DNA of 64,000 bases from Myxococcales bacterium (GCA_016706545.1 JADJJK010000003.1:1-64000); one strand, 5' to 3'; positions 9,638-18,976 are shown, numbered from the stretch's first letter. Notes: generated by a model not told the origin, from the sequence alone. Numbers and translations are program-made.

Positions 9638-10759
9638 GCCGCCGTCGGCGGGGCCGCTCGGACTCTGGGTGTGCTTGATGAGGGGCACGGAGCCAAAGGG
9701 GAGGTTCATCACCTCGAAGAGGCCATGGGTGATCTTCTTGCCGGCCTTCGAGCGCCCCTCGAGCAGGTAGTCGAAGATCCCCTGGGCGTTGAGCGACAGG
9801 CCCAGGTACATGTGCTGGCTTTCATTGTAAGGCTCCGCGCCGCGGGGCGGCTCCGGCTTGTAGCCGCGAGATCCGAACCCGGCGACGACGTCCACGAAGC
9901 GGGTCAAGGTGCCAAAGCGGGAGTTGCGCAGGCGCGGGATGCCGCCCAGGTGCAAGGCCAGCAGATACGTCTCGCCGCTGTAGTCCTCGGCGATGTTGAG
10001 GTTCTTGCCGGTGTTGCCCTCGGTGAACTGGGCGCGATAGGCGTCGCTTGGCCAGTACTCGACGCGGAAGTCGATGAGGTCGTCGAAGCGCGGCCACGCG
10101 GACATGGCCATGCCGAGCGCGACGCCGAGCGAGTTGAAGGTCAGATCGCCGAAGGAGAACTCGTAGTAGAAGCCGTCCTTGATCTCCACGCCGAAGAACA
10201 AGACCTCGGCGAGCGCGCCGCTCACCAAGGTGGAGGTGGTGCGGTCAAAGCCGCCCCACTGGTTCAAGATCTCGACGCCAGCGCGAGTGAGTCCCATGGT
10301 GGCCCAGGCGTGCCCGAGCTTGTCCGCGCCGCCAGCGTAGCGGCGGGCGCCGAACCAGCCGTTGCCGTTCCACAGCTCGTAGTTGCCGTCGTTGCCGTTG
10401 CAGAAGAAGCAGCCGAAGCGGAACTGCTCGAGGGGTTTGTGCTTGCGATACCAGGCGAAATACGTCCAGGTGGTGAAGCCGGCGTACAGGCCACCGAGGG
10501 TGAGCGCCGAGGCGAGCTTGTGATCTCCCTCGGGCTCCTGCCTGGCGCTGAGCGCGAGCGCGCGCGTCGGCGCCAGATCCAGCCAGGGCGATTCGGCGGC
10601 GGTGAGCGTGGTGACCGTGGCGGCGATGGGCGCAGGCGGTCCAGCCGGGGCAGCCGCCGGCGTGTCGTCGGCGCCGACCTGCAGCGCAGGCGCCGGCTGG
10701 GCTGCGGCCACGGTGGGCAGCGCGGCGATCAGCGCCAACAGGACCAGGCTTCGTCTCAT
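9629..10759 (-). CDS. DUF2279 (YfiM-like) secreted/periplasmic protein
   Basis: A 376-residue protein with a cleavable signal peptide (MRRSLVLLALIAALPTVAAAQP). After a Pro/Ala-rich stretch come TLGGLYAGFTTWTYFAWY, ADKLGHAWATMGLTRAGVE, and then SGALAEVLFFGVEIKDGF and FSFGDLTFNSLGVALG. The DK-x-x-H-x-x-x motif followed by a helix with E-x-KDG and D-x-x-x-N-x-x-G is the signature of the DUF2279/YfiM family, which has no established function. The N-terminal region carries two Cys in a Phe-rich loop (RFGCFFCNG). The gene ends in the 10-bp repeat tract facing the upstream lipoprotein gene. Confidence 0.7.
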   Translation of the reverse strand: MRRSLVLLALIAALPTVAAAQPAPALQVGADDTPAAAPAGPPAPIAATVTTLTAAESPWLDLAPTRALALSARQEPEGDHKLASALTLGGLYAGFTTWTYFAWYRKHKPLEQFRFGCFFCNGNDGNYELWNGNGWFGARRYAGGADKLGHAWATMGLTRAGVEILNQWGGFDRTTSTLVSGALAEVLFFGVEIKDGFYYEFSFGDLTFNSLGVALGMAMSAWPRFDDLIDFRVEYWPSDAYRAQFTEGNTGKNLNIAEDYSGETYLLALHLGGIPRLRNSRFGTLTRFVDVVAGFGSRGYKPEPPRGAEPYNESQHMYLGLSLNAQGIFDYLLEGRSKAGKKITHGLFEVMNLPFGSVPLIKHTQSPSGPADGGGA

Positions 10760-10823
10760 CCTGGGGTCATCTCATGAGGCCCGGGGCCGTGACAAGCGAC
10801 GGCGCGGCGGCGCGCGGCTCAGG

Positions 10824-11819
10824 TCACGCTATGCGGCCGGGATCATGCAGCACGGCAGCGGCGAAGCGCTCTGGCTCGTCGATGGTCAGCGCGATGCGGT
10901 CGGCGTGGCGGCGCAGGCCAAAGGGACCGCGCAGCTCCATGGGCTGATGCAGCTCCACCAGCACCGACGGCTCCAGCAGCGCCAGGTCGCAGGCGTGCTC
11001 GGGGCGGGACGAGATCTGGGTCACGGCGCGCACCGCGCTCAGGGGAACCTGGCCGCGCCAGCGCACGCCGAGGCGGATCCACAAGGTGCCGTCTTGCACG
11101 GTCACCGGATGCAGGCGGATGGCGTGCCAGTCCGCGGTGAGCCAGAGCAAGGCATAGAGCGAGCTGGCGGTGGCGAGCCACGCGGCCAGGTGGCTCCAGC
11201 GCGCCAGGAGCAAGTGGAAGGCCACGGTCTCCACGATCAGGAGCCAGCCCAGGATCGGCGCGATGAGCAGCCACTGGGTCCGCCGCATGGAGAACAGCGC
11301 GGGCTCGGCGCGGTGGGCTCGGCGCGCCCAGCCGGTGAGGACGAGCCAGAGCACGCCGAACTCGCTGGCCAGGATGGCTGCCAGGCGCGCAGGCAGGCGA
11401 GCCGTGGTGAAGCCAACCTCCAGGGCGCCGATGGGGCCGTGCAGGCGCGCGGCGCGGGCGGTGCGCAGGATGAGCGGTAAGCGCGACACGACAGCGCCCA
11501 GGATGCTCACCTCCAGCGCGATCCCGGCGGCGGCGAGCGCAGAGGTCGGCGCGTACGGGATGCGGGTGGCAATGGCGGCGCCGAGCGCGACCGCGATGGG
11601 CACGACGATGGAAGGCAAGCCGGCGCGGCGCACGCCCAGCCACCAGATCAAGGCGCCGGCGGTCAGCGTCAGATCGATGGCGATGGCAGCGGCGACCAGC
11701 GACGGAGCCTGTAGCTGCGCCAGCGAGCGCGCCAGCGCGGCGCACACGCCGTACACGACGACCAGGGCGACCGCCAGCCAGGTTAGCGCGGCGCGATCTG
11801 CGAGGCGGGGCTGCATCAT
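10824..11819 (-). CDS. Polytopic membrane protein with C-terminal PH-like domain, function unknown
   Basis: I do not recognise the family. From the ATG at 11819 (MMQPRLADRAALTWLAV) the product is 331 residues, with about seven to eight hydrophobic segments over the first 230 residues. The remaining 100 residues form a soluble domain of beta-rich character (LHPVTVQDGTLWIRLGVRWR, VPLSAVRAV, ALLEPSVLVELHQPMELRGP) resembling the PH-like domains that cap some bacterial membrane proteins. The frame stays open to 11900, but the extra 27 residues are Arg-rich and would leave only 58 bp for a divergent promoter, so I prefer 11819. It is transcribed divergently from the astacin gene. Confidence 0.65.
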   Translation of the reverse strand: MMQPRLADRAALTWLAVALVVVYGVCAALARSLAQLQAPSLVAAAIAIDLTLTAGALIWWLGVRRAGLPSIVVPIAVALGAAIATRIPYAPTSALAAAGIALEVSILGAVVSRLPLILRTARAARLHGPIGALEVGFTTARLPARLAAILASEFGVLWLVLTGWARRAHRAEPALFSMRRTQWLLIAPILGWLLIVETVAFHLLLARWSHLAAWLATASSLYALLWLTADWHAIRLHPVTVQDGTLWIRLGVRWRGQVPLSAVRAVTQISSRPEHACDLALLEPSVLVELHQPMELRGPFGLRRHADRIALTIDEPERFAAAVLHDPGRIA

Positions 11820-11958
11820 CAGCAGGTACGATGCCACGGTCCAGGGCAGCGTTGCGGCAGATCTTCGGGGCGCGAGGGCAAGCGCAGGCGGCCGGCGCAA
11901 ATGTTCGCTGATCTGTCAGCGACGCGGGAACATGTGGGGTAGCTGGCGTTCCAGGGGC

Positions 11959-14424
11959 ATGCTGAGACTTCGCACTCTCCCACTGCTCCTCCTGCTCCTG
12001 GCTCCGGCGTGCGCGTCCGACGACGGCGCCGAGCCTGACTCCAACGATGCGGCCGACCCCGAGGTGGCGCCCGTGCCCGATGGCACGGTGGGCACCCTGC
12101 GGGTCCACACACCGGATGGTCCGATGACGATCCCCTACGTCGTCCAGGGTGGCCGGGCCATCCACGAAGGCGACATTGATCTAGGGTCGGCGGCGGATCT
12201 GCAGCGGCTGCGCGGCGGCGCCGCCAACCTCGGCGACCGCTGGCCTAGCGGCAACGTGTACTGGCGGTTCGCGAGCAGCTTCACCGGGCAGGTGTGCGGC
12301 TCGGCCATGACCAACTGCCAGAACGTGCGCACCAAGGTGCGCACGGTGATCGACGCGATGGAGGCCAAGCTTCCGCTCAACTTCATCGAGGACACGGGCC
12401 AGACCGCCGACAACTACATCACCATCGACTGGGCGCCGGCCGACAGCAGCTTCGCCGGGGTGGCCAACAACGTCGGCATGGCTGGCGGAGAGCAGACCAT
12501 CAAGTTCCGCTCCGGGCACCTCAACGACACGATGAACCCCAACTGGTTCCAGAACTACAACATGCAGCCCTCGTCAGGGACGCTGCGCCACGAGATGTTG
12601 CACGCGGTGGGGCTGTGGCACGAGCAGAGTCGCCCAGATCGCGACTCGTTCATCACGGTGAACAACTCGTGCATCATCGACGACAAGGAGTCGCAGTTCG
12701 CCATCAAGAGCGGCGCCACCGCGGTGGGGCCTTATGACTTCAACTCGATCATGCACTACGGCGCCACCTCGTTCTGCGTGGCCTGGCCCGACGTCCTCGG
12801 GCCGGATCCCGACGGCGACGGCTGCGTGTGTCGGCCGATGACGCCGACGGTAGCTGGCGCGACGATCGGCGGCGGGAGCCGACCGGCGGGCTTCAGCATC
12901 GAGGACACCAACACGCTCTACCGCATGTACGCGCGTGACTACGCCACCAGCTCTGCCTCTGACCACTATGGCAAGGCGATGGCCATCGGCGACTTCGACG
13001 GCGACGGCTACGACGACCTGGCGGTGGGGCTGCCGGATGAAGAGCGGCTCACCGGCATGTTCCCCAACTTCGTGACGGTCACCAACGCCGGGGCGGTGCT
13101 GCTGTACAAGGGCACGTCGAACGGTCCGGTGGAGTGGACGGTGCTGTCGGAGGGCAACTACTCCGGCGACTACACCACCAACGGCCACTTTGGCGCCTCC
13201 CTGGCGGTGCTGGACATTGACGCCGATGGCATCGACGACCTGGCGGTTGGGGCGCCTGGCACCAACGGCAACGCCGGCGCGGTGTTCACGTTCCTTGGCA
13301 ACCAGAGCGAGAAGCCGGCGGCGCACCGCATGCTCACCCAGTCGCTGGGCGGCTACACCGACGAGGCGGGCGACCGCTTTGGCGAGGCGCTGGCGGCGGG
13401 GCCGGTGACCGGCCTTTCGCGCACCGATAGCTGCAACGCCGGCTTTAGCGGCAACCCGTATCACGCGCTGGTGGTGGGCGCGCCTGGCGATCGCAACGCG
13501 GGCCTGCTGGGCGGCTCCTCTCGCGGCGGCGCGGCCTACATCTTCCAGGAGTTCGTGCCGAGCTGCAGCAGCGCGGTGCTGACCGCGACCACGCGCCTGG
13601 CGCATGGCTTCTCGCACGCGGCGGCGACCGGCGACGACTTTGGCGCCGCGGTGGCGGTGGGCGACCTGGACGCAGATGGCAAGGCGGACGTGGCGGTGGG
13701 TGCGCCGTCGCGCTCGTCGGACACCGGCACGGTCTACACGTACAAGGGCAAGCTCCCCCCGGAGTCGAGCCCGCTGTTCTGGTCGTCGATGGTCGACGCT
13801 GTGGGCACGCTGGTGGGCGGCACCGGCAACCAGTTCGGCACCGCGCTGGCCATCGGCAACGTGCTGAGCACGCACGGCGGCGCGGAGCTGGTGGTGGGCG
13901 CGCCGGGGAACAACGGCCGCGCCTACGTGATGAACGGCGGGCTCTCGCCGGTCAACGTCAAGACGCTGGAAGACACGACCCTGGAAGCGGGAGACCGGTT
14001 TGGCGCCGCGCTGGCCATCGGCAACGTCGACCGCACGGACAGCAACCTCGACCTGGTGGTCGGCATCCCGGGCGAGGACTCCAGCGCTGGCGCGATCGCT
14101 GTCATCCGCGGCGGCCTGATGACCACCCGCACCACGCTGCGCCAGTCCGACCTGCTGTTCATGTTCGACAACGATCCGAACGACCAGTTCGGCGCGTCGC
14201 TGGCCATCGGTCACCTGGACGGTCGCGGTCCGGTTAGCTCCACCGCCGCCGCGGGCTCGCTGATGCTCGACCTGGCGGTGGGCGCGCCGGGCGAGGCGCC
14301 CGAGACGGTGTTCCCGCTGGAGGGGCCGGCGGGCGCTGGCGGGGTGACCCTGCTGCGCGGCGCCAGCTTGACGGTGCCTGCGGTCTGGAAGCAGATCTCG
14401 CAGGACTTCCTGGGCAAGCTGTAA
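11959..14424 (+). CDS. Astacin-family (M12A) zinc metalloprotease lipoprotein with FG-GAP repeats
   Basis: The protein has 821 residues. The start at 11959 gives MLRLRTLPLLLLLLAPAC, a lipoprotein signal. The catalytic domain (about residues 80-330) carries the astacin zinc motif HEMLHAVGLWHEQ, with His211, Glu212, His215 and His221, and the Met-turn SIMHYG (Met265, Tyr267). After an Asp/Pro/Cys linker there are about seven FG-GAP repeats of the form FGxxLAxGDxDxDGxDDLxVGxPG, from about residue 333 to the end. These should fold as an integrin-like beta-propeller with calcium-binding Asp loops. The likely role is an extracellular, membrane-tethered protease whose propeller binds a surface or protein target. 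An in-frame ATG at 11932 would add nine residues before the signal. Confidence 0.9.
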   Translation: MLRLRTLPLLLLLLAPACASDDGAEPDSNDAADPEVAPVPDGTVGTLRVHTPDGPMTIPYVVQGGRAIHEGDIDLGSAADLQRLRGGAANLGDRWPSGNVYWRFASSFTGQVCGSAMTNCQNVRTKVRTVIDAMEAKLPLNFIEDTGQTADNYITIDWAPADSSFAGVANNVGMAGGEQTIKFRSGHLNDTMNPNWFQNYNMQPSSGTLRHEMLHAVGLWHEQSRPDRDSFITVNNSCIIDDKESQFAIKSGATAVGPYDFNSIMHYGATSFCVAWPDVLGPDPDGDGCVCRPMTPTVAGATIGGGSRPAGFSIEDTNTLYRMYARDYATSSASDHYGKAMAIGDFDGDGYDDLAVGLPDEERLTGMFPNFVTVTNAGAVLLYKGTSNGPVEWTVLSEGNYSGDYTTNGHFGASLAVLDIDADGIDDLAVGAPGTNGNAGAVFTFLGNQSEKPAAHRMLTQSLGGYTDEAGDRFGEALAAGPVTGLSRTDSCNAGFSGNPYHALVVGAPGDRNAGLLGGSSRGGAAYIFQEFVPSCSSAVLTATTRLAHGFSHAAATGDDFGAAVAVGDLDADGKADVAVGAPSRSSDTGTVYTYKGKLPPESSPLFWSSMVDAVGTLVGGTGNQFGTALAIGNVLSTHGGAELVVGAPGNNGRAYVMNGGLSPVNVKTLEDTTLEAGDRFGAALAIGNVDRTDSNLDLVVGIPGEDSSAGAIAVIRGGLMTTRTTLRQSDLLFMFDNDPNDQFGASLAIGHLDGRGPVSSTAAAGSLMLDLAVGAPGEAPETVFPLEGPAGAGGVTLLRGASLTVPAVWKQISQDFLGKL

Positions 14425-14518
14425 GCGAGCGCCAGGTCGCGCCGACATCGCGTCGGCGCCGAGGTCTCAAGATGCGGCGGCGCTGCTGTGCAGCGACCGC
14501 CGCTGCGGCGTTGCGGCG

Positions 14519-14676
14519 GCGCTGGCGTCGGCGAGGCGGCGCTGGCATCGGCGAAGCGGCGCTGGGGCGTCGGCGAGGCGGCGCTGGCATCGGCGAAGCG
14601 GCGCTGGGGCATCGGCGACGCGGCGCTGGCATCGGGGCGCTGGCATCGGTGACGCGGCAGGCATCGGTGAAGCGGC
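14519..14676. repeat. 20-22 bp tandem repeat, about eight units
   Basis: Units GCGCTGGCATCGGCGAAGCG (20 bp) and a 22-bp form with GCGCTGGGGC at the start alternate, then decay toward 14676. The tract fills the 385-bp gap between the astacin gene and the next lipoprotein gene. No gene is visible in it. Confidence 0.9.
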
Positions 14677-14809
14677 GCTGTGCGGAGACGCACGCCGCGG
14701 TGGGCCGCGCGCTACAAAGACCTCGCAGGCGCGGACCGCGAGGCGCCGACCGCGCGGATCGCCACGGCGCTGGCGGGCAGCCTGGGGCGCGCGGTGCTAT
14801 CGTGCCCGC

Positions 14810-15208
14810 ATGAAGCGGATCTTCTCTCTCTCGGCCGTCCTGGGCCTGGCCCTGGCCACCAGCGCCTGTTTCGTCACCACCTCGCCTCGCCCGATGGGCT
14901 CGCCTCCCGGGACCCCGTCAGCGCCAGCTCCGGCCCCGGCGGTCAACGGCATGCTGGTCGGCACCATCATCGATGTGGCCACCCAGCAGCCCATCGATCG
15001 CGCGGGCATTGAGCTCAACGGCGGCGGCGGTCGCGGCACCGGCAAGAACGCGCAGACGGACACCACCGGCACGTTCAAGATGCCGGAGCTGACGCCGGGC
15101 GCGTACGGCATGCGCTGCTCGCGCGAGGGCTACCTGCCACAGGAGCAGACGATCCAGATCCGCGCCGGCGAGACCACGCAGATCAACTGCGCGCTGCGCA
15201 AGAAGTAG
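14810..15208 (+). CDS. Small lipoprotein with carboxypeptidase-regulatory-like (CarboxypepD_reg) domain
   Basis: A 132-residue protein starting with a lipoprotein signal (MKRIFSLSAVLGLALATSAC, Cys at position 20). A Pro/Ala-rich linker follows, then one Ig-like transthyretin-type domain: MLVGTIIDVATQQPIDRAGI, then TDTTGTFKMPELTPGAYGMR and GYLPQEQTIQIRAGETTQI. The strand order and the T-D-x-x-G-x-F / L-x-P-G-x-Y motifs are those of the carboxypeptidase regulatory-like family, which decorates many surface proteins. The function is unknown; it is probably periplasmic or surface-exposed. The gene faces the frameshifted protease gene, with 34 bp between their ends. Confidence 0.85.
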   Translation: MKRIFSLSAVLGLALATSACFVTTSPRPMGSPPGTPSAPAPAPAVNGMLVGTIIDVATQQPIDRAGIELNGGGGRGTGKNAQTDTTGTFKMPELTPGAYGMRCSREGYLPQEQTIQIRAGETTQINCALRKK

Positions 15209-15242
15209 CTTTCCGAGCGTCCCTGGCGCTGGCGCACGAGAC

Positions 15243-15968
15243 TCAGCATCCGGGGATGGAGTCTGGAGAGTTGGCGCGGATCCAGGTGGCGACCAGATCG
15301 ACGCGCTGGTGTACGCCGCCCACGCTGGTGCAGTAGGGCCAGCGCGTGGCGCTTGTGATGCCGATCATACACATCGACGAGCCCACGAACGCTCCGCCGG
15401 GTCCGCCCGGAGTCGCCGAAGCAGATCTGGCATCTGTCCCCGTGGCGCCAGTGTGGGAAGAGCGGGTTGTCGACTGTATCGATCTGATTGGTGCCTGAGC
15501 GAAGCGAGCCTGTAGTTGTCGCCGGTGGCCGAGGTGGAGCCGTAGCCGGAAACGGTGATCCCGATCCCGGCAGAGGTCCACCCGGCGAGTGCAGCGGTGG
15601 GGAAGTCGAAGACACCGTTGTCGAGAATGATCGTCGCGGCGTCGGTGCTGCCGACACTGCTCCATCCAGGGTGCCGAGTAGCCGTCCCGGTGCGGGTGAA
15701 GGGGATGGTCGACACAAGCTGTCCCTGTGGATCGGCGTCCCGGAACCGCCCGGAGACGCTGATGCGTTCGCCGTTGAACTGTACGCAGTGAGCGGCGGTC
15801 ACCCACGACAGCGCGCGGGCCCACGAGCGTGCTGGTACAACGACTTGCCACCTTCACGACATGTGGCCTGGTACTCTCGAGGTAGCCGCTGACGTTCTCC
15901 TGGTCGCTCTCTGATAAGTCGACCTCGGTGACGGTGCAGGCGGCGGCGGACTGCCATGAACAACGCAA
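15243..15968 (-). pseudogene. Trypsin-like (S1) serine protease, frameshifted
   Basis: All parts of a secreted chymotrypsin-fold protease are present but split over frames. The N-terminal frame has a possible lipobox (WQSAAAC) and DLSESDQENVSGYLES. A second frame gives VTAAHC (catalytic His), SVGSTDAATIILD (likely catalytic Asp), and FPTAALAGWTSAGIGITVSG. The C-terminal frames give GDSG and GGPGGAFVG around 15395-15425 (the catalytic Ser motif, with a shift inside it), then RVDLVATWIRAN. At least three shifts are needed to restore one reading frame. The start is unclear; a signal peptide would need a further shift upstream of 15968. It is either a dead copy or a run of sequencing indels. Confidence 0.75.
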
Positions 15969-16452
15969 GCTAGGTGATGGCGCATTGCCTGTCTCTTTCT
16001 CGGTGGATCGAAGTTCCGAAGGACTGTCATGCGGTATCTCGGATAACTTGTGATCACGATCTTCTGAGCTGGAGATGTGGCAAGGCGTCTCATCGACGGA
16101 GGGTTTGGTAGCCTGATAGATGAAGAATTTAAGAGAGACGGTTCATCGTGCTTGGATTTGTACTCCGCCGTGCCGTGAGCGAGTCCGCGTTTCTCCGTTG
16201 CCAGATCTTGCCGCCTCGAGCCGAATGGCTCAGATACGGAGAGCTTCGTCAACGTTCCGTCAGGGAGCTGGTAAGTTGCACACGGAGTTGACGATCGGCT
16301 GACACCTGGTACGGAGCGATGGCGGAGCCCGCTGAGGTGGCAGACGGCAAGTGTCGGCAGGGGGCGGTAAGGTCGTGCCTCGCTCGGCCTCGATTGGTGT
16401 TGTACGCGCTAGTTCGAAGCAGGCACGCGAGTTGCTGAAGCGAGTGGTGACC
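15969..16452. other. Non-coding gap upstream of the PPTase operon
   Basis: About 480 bp of lower GC than the surroundings. I see no convincing gene: a 60-codon frame at 16120-16302 has no family resemblance and unusual codon use. The stretch presumably holds the promoter of the four-gene operon that follows and of the divergent protease gene. Confidence 0.5.
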
Positions 16453-17100
16453 ATGGCGGCACGTACGCGCTTCATCGCTTCGCAGCGTCGGCTTGGGCTG
16501 CCGCTGGTGTTGGCGCGTCAGCCCAAGGCGCTCGAGGTTCGGCTCTGGACACGTCGGTTCTCGGCTGCCAGGCGCGCCTTGACGGCGCAGGAGCGAGGCT
16601 TCCTGTCGAACGCTGGCTTCGATGGGCCGCGACGGGCGGAGTGGGTGCGTGGTCGGGTGGCGGCGCATCACCTGCTGCCGGCCGGCGCGAGCGTGCTCTC
16701 CTCGACGAGCGGGGCGCCGCGGGTCGTGGGGACGCGCGGGGGCTCGCGCTCGGTCTCGGTCTCGCTCTCGCACGAGGGGCAGGCGCTGGCGGTGGCCGCG
16801 CGCGTGGGCGGGCCGGTGGCGGTGGACGTGGTGCCCATCGCGCACGCCGCGCGGCTCGCGCGGGTGCTGGAGCGGCTCAGGCCGCGGGGCGCCGCGGCGG
16901 CGAACCCGGCGCGCGCGTGGGCGGCGCTGGAGTGCGCGCTCAAGCTGCGGGGCAGATCGATCACCACCGTGCTGGGGTTGCGGCTAGGGTTGTGGCGGCG
17001 CGGCGACGACATCCTCGTCACCGGAGTTGGCCCGACGGTGCGTGTGCGGTTCGCCAGCGCGGCTGGCGTTGGCGCCTTGGTCGTGGCGGTGGCGTGGTGA
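16453..17100 (+). CDS. 4'-phosphopantetheinyl transferase superfamily protein (Sfp-like)
   Basis: A protein of about 215 residues that would transfer the phosphopantetheine arm of CoA to the conserved Ser of a carrier protein, presumably the one encoded two genes downstream. Visible motifs are SVSLSHEGQALAVAA, VAVDVVPI with the Mg-binding Asp125, and WAALECALKLRG with Trp157, Glu160 and Lys164, matching the family's W-x-x-x-E-x-x-x-K pattern. The usual second acidic residue after the Asp (DxE) is Val here, a known variation in some subfamilies but worth noting. The frame is open further upstream to 16351; I prefer the ATG at 16453. The stop overlaps the GTG start of the next gene (GTGA at 17097-17100). 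Confidence 0.8.
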   Translation: MAARTRFIASQRRLGLPLVLARQPKALEVRLWTRRFSAARRALTAQERGFLSNAGFDGPRRAEWVRGRVAAHHLLPAGASVLSSTSGAPRVVGTRGGSRSVSVSLSHEGQALAVAARVGGPVAVDVVPIAHAARLARVLERLRPRGAAAANPARAWAALECALKLRGRSITTVLGLRLGLWRRGDDILVTGVGPTVRVRFASAAGVGALVVAVAW

Positions 17101-18732
17101 GGGCGCTGCTTCCTCGCTGGTTTCCGCGCTGGCTGGTGGTGGCGGCGCTGCTGGCGGCGCTGGTGCTGCTCGCCGACCGCGGCGTGATTCCGCTCCTGGC
17201 GTGGACGCGGCGGGTGTTCCCGGTGGAGCGGCTGCCGCTGATGTTCGCGCTGTACTTCGCCGGCTACCTCGCCGCGCGCCGGGTCTCGGCGCAGCGTCGG
17301 CCACAGGTCTTGCTGGCGCTCTCGCTCGTGCTGGCGGCGGTGTTCAGCGCGCCGTTCTTGCTGCTGTCGCTGGCGTGGCTTGGGGCTGTATCACCGCGTG
17401 CTCTATGCGCCGGTGTGGCATGGCGCCAAGGTGCTGTTCGTCGCGGCCACGTTCGCGGCGTGGATGCTGGCCTGTCACGTGCCGCTGGCGCCGCGCTTTC
17501 ACGCGGCCCACCCAGCGCTCCTGGTCTGGGGCTACGTGTTCGCGGCGGGCTTTGCGTTTCGCATCGTCTGGGTGCTGCATCAGGCGCGGATGGCCAGCGC
17601 GCCGCCGCCGCTGCGCGACTTTCTCCTCTACTTCTTGTTCGCGCCGTTCTTCCTGGTGCTGCCGTACATGTTCGCGATCCCTCGGCTCGACCGCTTTCGC
17701 GACGGCCTGATCGAGCGCGATCCGGAAGTGGAGGCGTCCGGCGTGCACATGCTGGCGAGCTCGCTGGCGCTGGGAGTAGCGCTCTTTGCCTTCACCACGT
17801 ACGTGTGGAGCCCCCGTCACGCCTTCGAGGCGGCGCTGCGCGCTGGCCGGCTGGGCGAGGCGGCGCTGGCTGGGCTGGCGTACTACCCAGGCGAGGTGAC
17901 GGCGATCGCGGTGAGCGGCTCTGGCATCTTGATCGGGCTGGTGCGGATCCTGGGCATCGCGCTGGCGCCGTCGTTCGACCGGCCGCTGGCTGCGCGCAGC
18001 ATCACCGAGTGGTGGCAGCGCTGGAACACGCACTTTCGCGACGTGCTGGTGGACCTGTTCTGGTACCCGGTGATGTTGCGGCTACGTCGGCGTCCGTACC
18101 TGAGCATCTGGGCGGGCTGCGGCTCGGTGTTCCTCGCCGGCAGCGTGCTCTTGCACTGGGTGGCCAAGCACCCGTTCCACCACGGCAGCCTGACCGCGTT
18201 GCCGGTGGGCATCGCGTGTGAGAGCGCGGTGATGACGGTGGTGGTTGGCCTGGCGATGACGCGCGCGCAGTGGCGCAAGCGGCGTGGCCTGGCGCCTCGC
18301 GCCAGCTCGCCGCTGCACGTGGCGCTGGCCCGGCTTGGCACGTACGCGCTGGTGTTCGCGACGGTGGTGGGCGCGGGCTACGGCGCGACCTATGTGGCCA
18401 CGGTGCGGCCGTTCGAGCAGCTCGCGCCGCTCCTGGCAGAGGCGCGGGAGCTGGTGGCCGCCGGCCGGTTGCAGGACGCGGCGGGCAAGCTCGCTGGCCA
18501 GGCGCAGGCGCTGCGCGCGCTGGCGGACGAGGAGCCGCTCGCGCCGCTGCGGCAGAGCGCGGCGGCGCTGGCGCTGGCGCTGCCTTCGCCGGCGCAGGAT
18601 CTTTCGGCGGCGGCGGCGTACCTGGCGCTGGCCCGGACCTATGGCGATCCGCTGGTGCCTGTCCACCAGCTCTGGTTTGCGACCGCAGAAACCCTCTTGA
18701 AGAGAGAATCTTCCCATGATGCGACTCGATAG
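17097..18732 (+). CDS. MBOAT-family membrane O-acyltransferase (DltB-like), one frameshift
   Basis: A polytopic membrane protein of about 545 residues. It starts at GTG 17097, overlapping the upstream stop, and is interrupted by one frame change near 17380, where deleting one base at CTTGGGG restores SLAWLGLYHRVLY. The core contains ITEWWQRWNTHFRDVLVDLF followed by GSVLLHWVAKHPFHHG. These fit the MBOAT pattern of an F/W-W-x-R-W segment and the catalytic His in a hydrophobic context, as in DltB and alginate O-acetyltransferases. After the last membrane segment there is a helical soluble extension of about 100 residues (LLAEARELVAAGRLQDAAGK onward), which DltB lacks. The inferred role is to take an acyl or aminoacyl group from the downstream carrier protein and pass it across the membrane. 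The alternative of two separate genes, the second starting at TTG 17380, is less likely. Confidence 0.75.
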
Positions 18733-18976
18733 CTTGCGCGTAGAGGTCAGGCGCTACCTGACCACCCTGGTGGAGCGGGGCTCCACGCTCGATGACCACA
18801 CCGACCTCTTTGCGTCTGGCGCGGTGAAGTCGATGCAGGTGCTGGAGCTGGTGAACCACCTGGAGGACCACTACGGGCTCCTGGTCTCGCAGCGCGATCT
18901 GTTCGGCGGGCGCCTGCGCAGCGTGGACGCGATCGTCGAGCTGGTGCTCGAGCAGCGGATGAAGAAGGCGTCATGA
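18716..18976 (+). CDS. Phosphopantetheine-binding carrier protein (DltC-like)
   Basis: An 86-residue acyl-carrier-type protein of four predicted helices. The prosthetic-group site is DLFASGAVKSMQVLELVNHL, with Ser39 in the expected place. The residue before it is Lys38, where nearly all carrier proteins have Asp (DSL/DSM). The C-terminal part, VSQRDLFGGRLRSVDAIVEL, is the usual helix III and following loop. It overlaps the MBOAT gene by 17 bp and the ligase gene by ATGA, so it is part of the same translationally coupled operon. The likely role is to carry an aminoacyl thioester between the ligase and the MBOAT protein. Confidence 0.85.
   Translation: MMRLDSLRVEVRRYLTTLVERGSTLDDHTDLFASGAVKSMQVLELVNHLEDHYGLLVSQRDLFGGRLRSVDAIVELVLEQRMKKAS

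Noticed and set aside
12574..14448. A 624-codon minus-strand frame opposite the astacin gene
   Set aside because: It shows no domain and its composition mirrors the FG-GAP repeats on the other strand.
16120..16302. A 60-codon plus-strand frame in the gap before the PPTase gene
   Set aside because: No family resemblance, no ribosome-binding site of note, and codon use unlike the neighbours.
17380..18732. A separate membrane protein starting at TTG 17380
   Set aside because: The upstream frame from 17097 encodes a natural N-terminal set of membrane helices that joins it after a one-base correction at a G run. One protein is more likely than two.
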